Positions 61,801 to 64,000 of a DNA stretch of 64,000 bases are shown one piece after another (position 1 is the first letter of the stretch; each line of letters begins with the position of its first letter). Source of the stretch: Caulobacter sp. RHG1 (GTDB lineage Bacteria; Pseudomonadota; Alphaproteobacteria; Caulobacterales; Caulobacteraceae). The stretch covers positions 62,001-126,000 of the forward strand of contig NZ_SMZP01000011.1 in assembly GCF_013181195.1 (NCBI RefSeq), given 5' to 3'. The position numbers were made by a program, and so were the translations under genes. The notes below the pieces were generated by a model. It had not been told where the DNA came from. It saw nothing but the letters and a program-made list of their open reading frames with translations, and ran no database searches.

Positions 61801-63046
61801 GACGCTTGAGGCGGTAGCCCATCAGCTCCAGATCGGCGACGTCGGCGTCGCCCTCGACCGAAAAGCCGCCATCCTCCAGCCGGAAGACCCCGTCAGCCAG
61901 GCCTTGCCCCATCTGCGGAATGGTGACGATGCGCTTCAGCTGGCCGATGCGGGCCGTGAAATTCAGGCCATCCGGGCCGGTGCGCTTCTTGGCCAGATCC
62001 GCCAGACCGTCAGCCTGCAGCGTCAGGTTCTCGGCCTGCACGTTCAGGGTCAAGGCCGACAGGCCGTCCTGGGTCGCCTTCTTGCCGTCCAGGGTGAACT
62101 CGGCCTGCGGACCGAAGATCTTGGCCGGGTAGCGGGTCAGGGTCGAGGCGGTCAGGTCCATCCGGCCGCGGGCGGAACCGCCCTGCTCCGTCCAGGCGCC
62201 CTTGGCCTCCAGCGGCGTGGTGTTCCCCGAGCGCGCGATGACGTCGAAGGCGGCGCGGCTCATGGTCCCGTCGGCCTTGGCCTTCAGATCGAACGGCCGG
62301 TCGGCGGGCAAGCCAAGGGCGCCAGCGATGGCGCCGCCATTGGCCTCGGTGGCGTCGGCCAGCAGATGCAGGCTCTTGGAGCGCCCCAGGTCGAAGTCGA
62401 GGTTGACGTGGTCGCCAGCGTGCAGGCGCGACTTTACCGCCAGATTGCCCTTCTGGCCGCCTTGTCGGGCCATCTCATAGGCGCCGGTGACGTCGAAGTC
62501 CCCATCGCGGCCACTGAACGCCGGTCGGGTGACCAGACGCAGGGCGAAAGCGTCGAGATCGACCGAAACGGGGGCGGCGCTGGACTTGCCTTTGGGTCCC
62601 ATGGTCGGGCGGCGCAGCACGATGACGTCGCGGGCGTCGATGCGCTCGGCGTGGAAACGGCGGCCGAACAGCTCGGTCGGACGCCAGGCCACGCGCACGT
62701 CGTGGGCCTCCAGCCAGACGCCCTTCTCGTCGGAGATGGTCAGGCGGCGAACGCCGAAATCCTTCCAGATGTCGCCCGACAGGCCTTCGATATGCAGCTT
62801 GCCGATCCGGCCCAGCTTCAGGCCCGAGGCGCGGGCCTCCAGGAACATGCGGCCCTGCGGCGTGATCGGCGCAAAGCGCAGGCCGCCGGCCATGACGATC
62901 AGGATGCCAGCCAGGATCGCGGCGGCGATCAGCAGCGCGCCGCCCCAGCCGATCTTCTTGGCGACCTTGACCGCGGCTTCCCCCGTCGCCTCGGCGGCCT
63001 GGGCGACCGACTCTGTCAGGTCAGGCTTGTCCTGCTCGCCGCTCAA
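58847..63046 (-). CDS. tamB: translocation and assembly module protein TamB
   Basis: TamB is a 1399-residue inner-membrane-anchored, periplasm-spanning beta-helix that works with TamA in outer-membrane protein assembly and lipid transport. An N-terminal membrane anchor (about residues 34-54, GGALLIAAAILAGILIVMAGG in part), a long repetitive beta-rich body and the C-terminal DUF490 region (ATREDASLTAVVRILGTAAKPEI, SQVLFGSSAAQLSPIEAAQLA in parts) are visible. The start is a TTG overlapping the tamA stop (TTGA), so it is coupled to tamA. Confidence 0.93.
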   Translation of the reverse strand: MSGEQDKPDLTESVAQAAEATGEAAVKVAKKIGWGGALLIAAAILAGILIVMAGGLRFAPITPQGRMFLEARASGLKLGRIGKLHIEGLSGDIWKDFGVRRLTISDEKGVWLEAHDVRVAWRPTELFGRRFHAERIDARDVIVLRRPTMGPKGKSSAAPVSVDLDAFALRLVTRPAFSGRDGDFDVTGAYEMARQGGQKGNLAVKSRLHAGDHVNLDFDLGRSKSLHLLADATEANGGAIAGALGLPADRPFDLKAKADGTMSRAAFDVIARSGNTTPLEAKGAWTEQGGSARGRMDLTASTLTRYPAKIFGPQAEFTLDGKKATQDGLSALTLNVQAENLTLQADGLADLAKKRTGPDGLNFTARIGQLKRIVTIPQMGQGLADGVFRLEDGGFSVEGDADVADLELMGYRLKRLKGPVKVRLAKGELDISAQAAGAGGGGTGLLAVLGSSPKATFEGARVKGGQFLIKSARVDAPNLVVTGKGERGVLGGLSFNGEMRVASLGPVRQGAKGSVTAKWTANSFANRPWSFTVDSRAANFATGFAEIDRLLGATPRLNAKAGWNNGVLSVADGQLIGANANLKSSGKMIAQGLGLDFKLDWTATGPFSAGPVEVAGKAAGDGHVGGTLSAPKAELKADFDSIDLPKLPLTKAHLTLTFARGPNATDGVAALQADSTYGPARGRSAFRFSQGGIELSELDVDAGGAKAKGAVSLRNGMPATADLTVAVGPGAFLPQGQVKGAAKLVDAPGGGSAVAILDLTAEDVAFGAWKVRSARIKADGPLTRLPLSIDARGDAPGGRWRIGGSGALAQTGKVYDLSLDAAGRMGRTEIKTRETAKVRFGDGPTQARLRLAIDKGRADIDADLGGATAMLKAQLAGVAISAFNPDLDGDIDGSFNLRGQGESLAGDFDMRLANARERGAKIEQSLNAKVHGELSDTRLTIVADGDNSQGLKAEANLTLPVEASAKPLRLVIDKKRGVNGQFMAQGEIKPLWNLLMGADRSLSGKINLQASLGGTLADPRLIGQATLDRGGFEDGQTGLKLRNVTLRAALADNAIDVSQAIGEDGQGGSVSGAGRISLARDGIGNFKLDMKSFRLIDNDLASAVATGQASVNRSADGKIKLSGAVTIDRADVSAQSKTPVGVVAMDVIERNRPQDLDQGLQRRPTTGGMILDLDLKAARRVFVRGRGLDVELSLDAHVGGTSLAPVLGGTARVVRGEYDFAGKRFEFDDDGVVYLSTQLDRIRLDLSATREDASLTAVVRILGTAAKPEITLTSRPELPSDEVLSQVLFGSSAAQLSPIEAAQLASALAAMAGGGGFDVIGNLRSFARLDRLAFAESATGMTVSGGKYVTDDVYLEIIGGGREGPAAQVEWRVRRTLSLVSRIGGQNDAKLSVRWRKDY

Positions 63047-64000
63047 AAGCTCTGCCCGATGCTGAGATAAACCTGGAAGGCCGGGTCGCCCTTGCGGCGG
63101 CCCAGCGGCACGGCGACGTCGGCGCGGATCGGGCCGAAACCGAGATCATAGCGAATGCCCAGGCCCGCGCCGGCGCGGAAGTCCTGGCTCTGGGGCATTT
63201 CCTGGGTGCTGATGGCGCCGGCGTCGATGAAGGCCACGCCGCTCCACTTCGACGTGATTTTCTGGCGCAGCTCGAATGAGGTCTCGACCAGGGAGACGCC
63301 GCCTTGCGGCGTGTTGTCGGTCAGGCGCGGGCCGATGGCCTGATAGGCATAGCCGCGCACCGATCCGCCGCCGCCGGCATAGAATCGCCGCGCCGCCGGG
63401 ATGTCGGGAATGCCGCCGCCCAGGATGGCGCCCAGCTTCAGGCGGCCGGCCAGGACCGTGCTGGCCTGACGCCCCAACGGCAGATAGGCCGAGCCCTGGG
63501 TGGTCAGCTTCAGATAAGGCAGGGTCGTGTCGCCGACGACATAGGTCGGCTCGCCGCGAGCCTCGAGGCGCCAGCCGCGCTTGGGATCCAGGATGTTGTC
63601 CGAGAAGTCCCAGGCGTAGGCCGCCAGACCGGCGAAGGTGGCCAGGTTCAGCTTGCGCCCCGCCAGGCCGCCACTGCGGGCGATCTGATCCTTGGTCTGC
63701 GACAGGTCCAGCGAAACGCCGAAGGTGCGGTAGGCCGTGGTCTGACGACGCCGGGTCAGATCGACGCCGACGGTCGCGCCGGTTTCGTTGTAGGCGTCGG
63801 TATCGTTGCGGAACAGAGCGCTGTTCAGCTTCAAGGTCTGTTGCGGCCGCCGCCAATGGGGCAGCGAAATCTCCGCTCCCACCCGCTGCTCCAGCTTGGC
63901 GAAACGGACGGCATAGGTGGTAGTGTCGGCGCGCTTCAGGCGATTGTAGCGGATCCAGCGGGTGTCCACGCCAGCGCCTTCGCTGGTCGAGAAGCCCGCG
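63043..64000 (-). CDS. tamA: outer-membrane protein TamA, C-terminal part (5' end outside window)
   Basis: The last 318 codons of an Omp85-family barrel, partner of TamB. Seen are RRFYAGGGGSVRGYAYQAIGP (the conserved VRGY/F loop), a GVAFIDAGAIS strand, GAGLGIRYDLGFGPIRADVAVPL and a C-terminal aromatic residue (IGQSF) typical for barrel insertion. The gene continues beyond base 64000. POTRA domains are not in view. Confidence 0.92.
   Translation of the reverse strand, partial: AGFSTSEGAGVDTRWIRYNRLKRADTTTYAVRFAKLEQRVGAEISLPHWRRPQQTLKLNSALFRNDTDAYNETGATVGVDLTRRRQTTAYRTFGVSLDLSQTKDQIARSGGLAGRKLNLATFAGLAAYAWDFSDNILDPKRGWRLEARGEPTYVVGDTTLPYLKLTTQGSAYLPLGRQASTVLAGRLKLGAILGGGIPDIPAARRFYAGGGGSVRGYAYQAIGPRLTDNTPQGGVSLVETSFELRQKITSKWSGVAFIDAGAISTQEMPQSQDFRAGAGLGIRYDLGFGPIRADVAVPLGRRKGDPAFQVYLSIGQSF

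Overview
The window is chromosomal DNA of a high-GC alphaproteobacterium, most probably Caulobacter or a close relative. The evidence is direct LexA boxes of the alphaproteobacterial GTTC-N7-GTTC type, a housekeeping block (guaB, guaA, rlmE, ppx/gppA, hspQ, ast genes, tamA-tamB) with alphaproteobacterial-looking proteins, and very GC-rich third codon positions. No rRNA, tRNA or CRISPR array was seen. All calls come from reading the sequence and recalling protein families; no search was run.

Layout. 1-0.7 kb: end of exonuclease III and a small conserved protein. 0.9-5.7 kb: two unknown genes, the antirestriction gene ardA, and two SOS modules (a small unknown gene with alkB, then dinB), each with a perfect LexA box. 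6.4-11.8 kb: a tight five-gene operon that starts with a CBASS-type nucleotidyltransferase, a predicted 4TM membrane effector and a HEPN-like protein, followed by an unknown protein and a DUF4238 protein. 11.8-16.7 kb: remnant of a conjugative type IV secretion locus (DUF2274, trbI, trbG, trbF, trbL), in which trbL is fused in frame to the front half of a ParB-like protein. 17.1-21.4 kb: a YjbR-like gene and a 1245-residue protein with a nuclease-like N-terminus. 21.5-28.9 kb: a small unknown gene and a 2231-residue RTX repeat protein. 29.2-32.1 kb: DUF3768 and several small, poorly conserved genes. 32.1-39.4 kb: a GntR regulator, a complete riboflavin operon (ribD-ribE-ribBA-ribH), two FMN-type oxidoreductases and a LysR regulator. 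39.6-43.7 kb: a small integrative element (AlpA regulator, tiny acidic ORF, nitrilase-family protein, tyrosine integrase) against the 3' end of guaA. 43.9-64 kb: core genome, interrupted only by a ParDE toxin-antitoxin pair.

The genes between about 0.9 and 43.7 kb form a mosaic accessory region next to a known island hotspot. ardA, the parB-trbL fusion and the DUF3768 gene are widely separated, yet each carries a copy of the same 120-145 bp upstream element followed by a hairpin just before the ribosome binding site. The hairpins have the same shape but unrelated stem sequences. This looks like a shared cis-acting RNA control module of a broken-up conjugative element, and together with the five-gene CBASS-like operon it is the most interesting content of the window.
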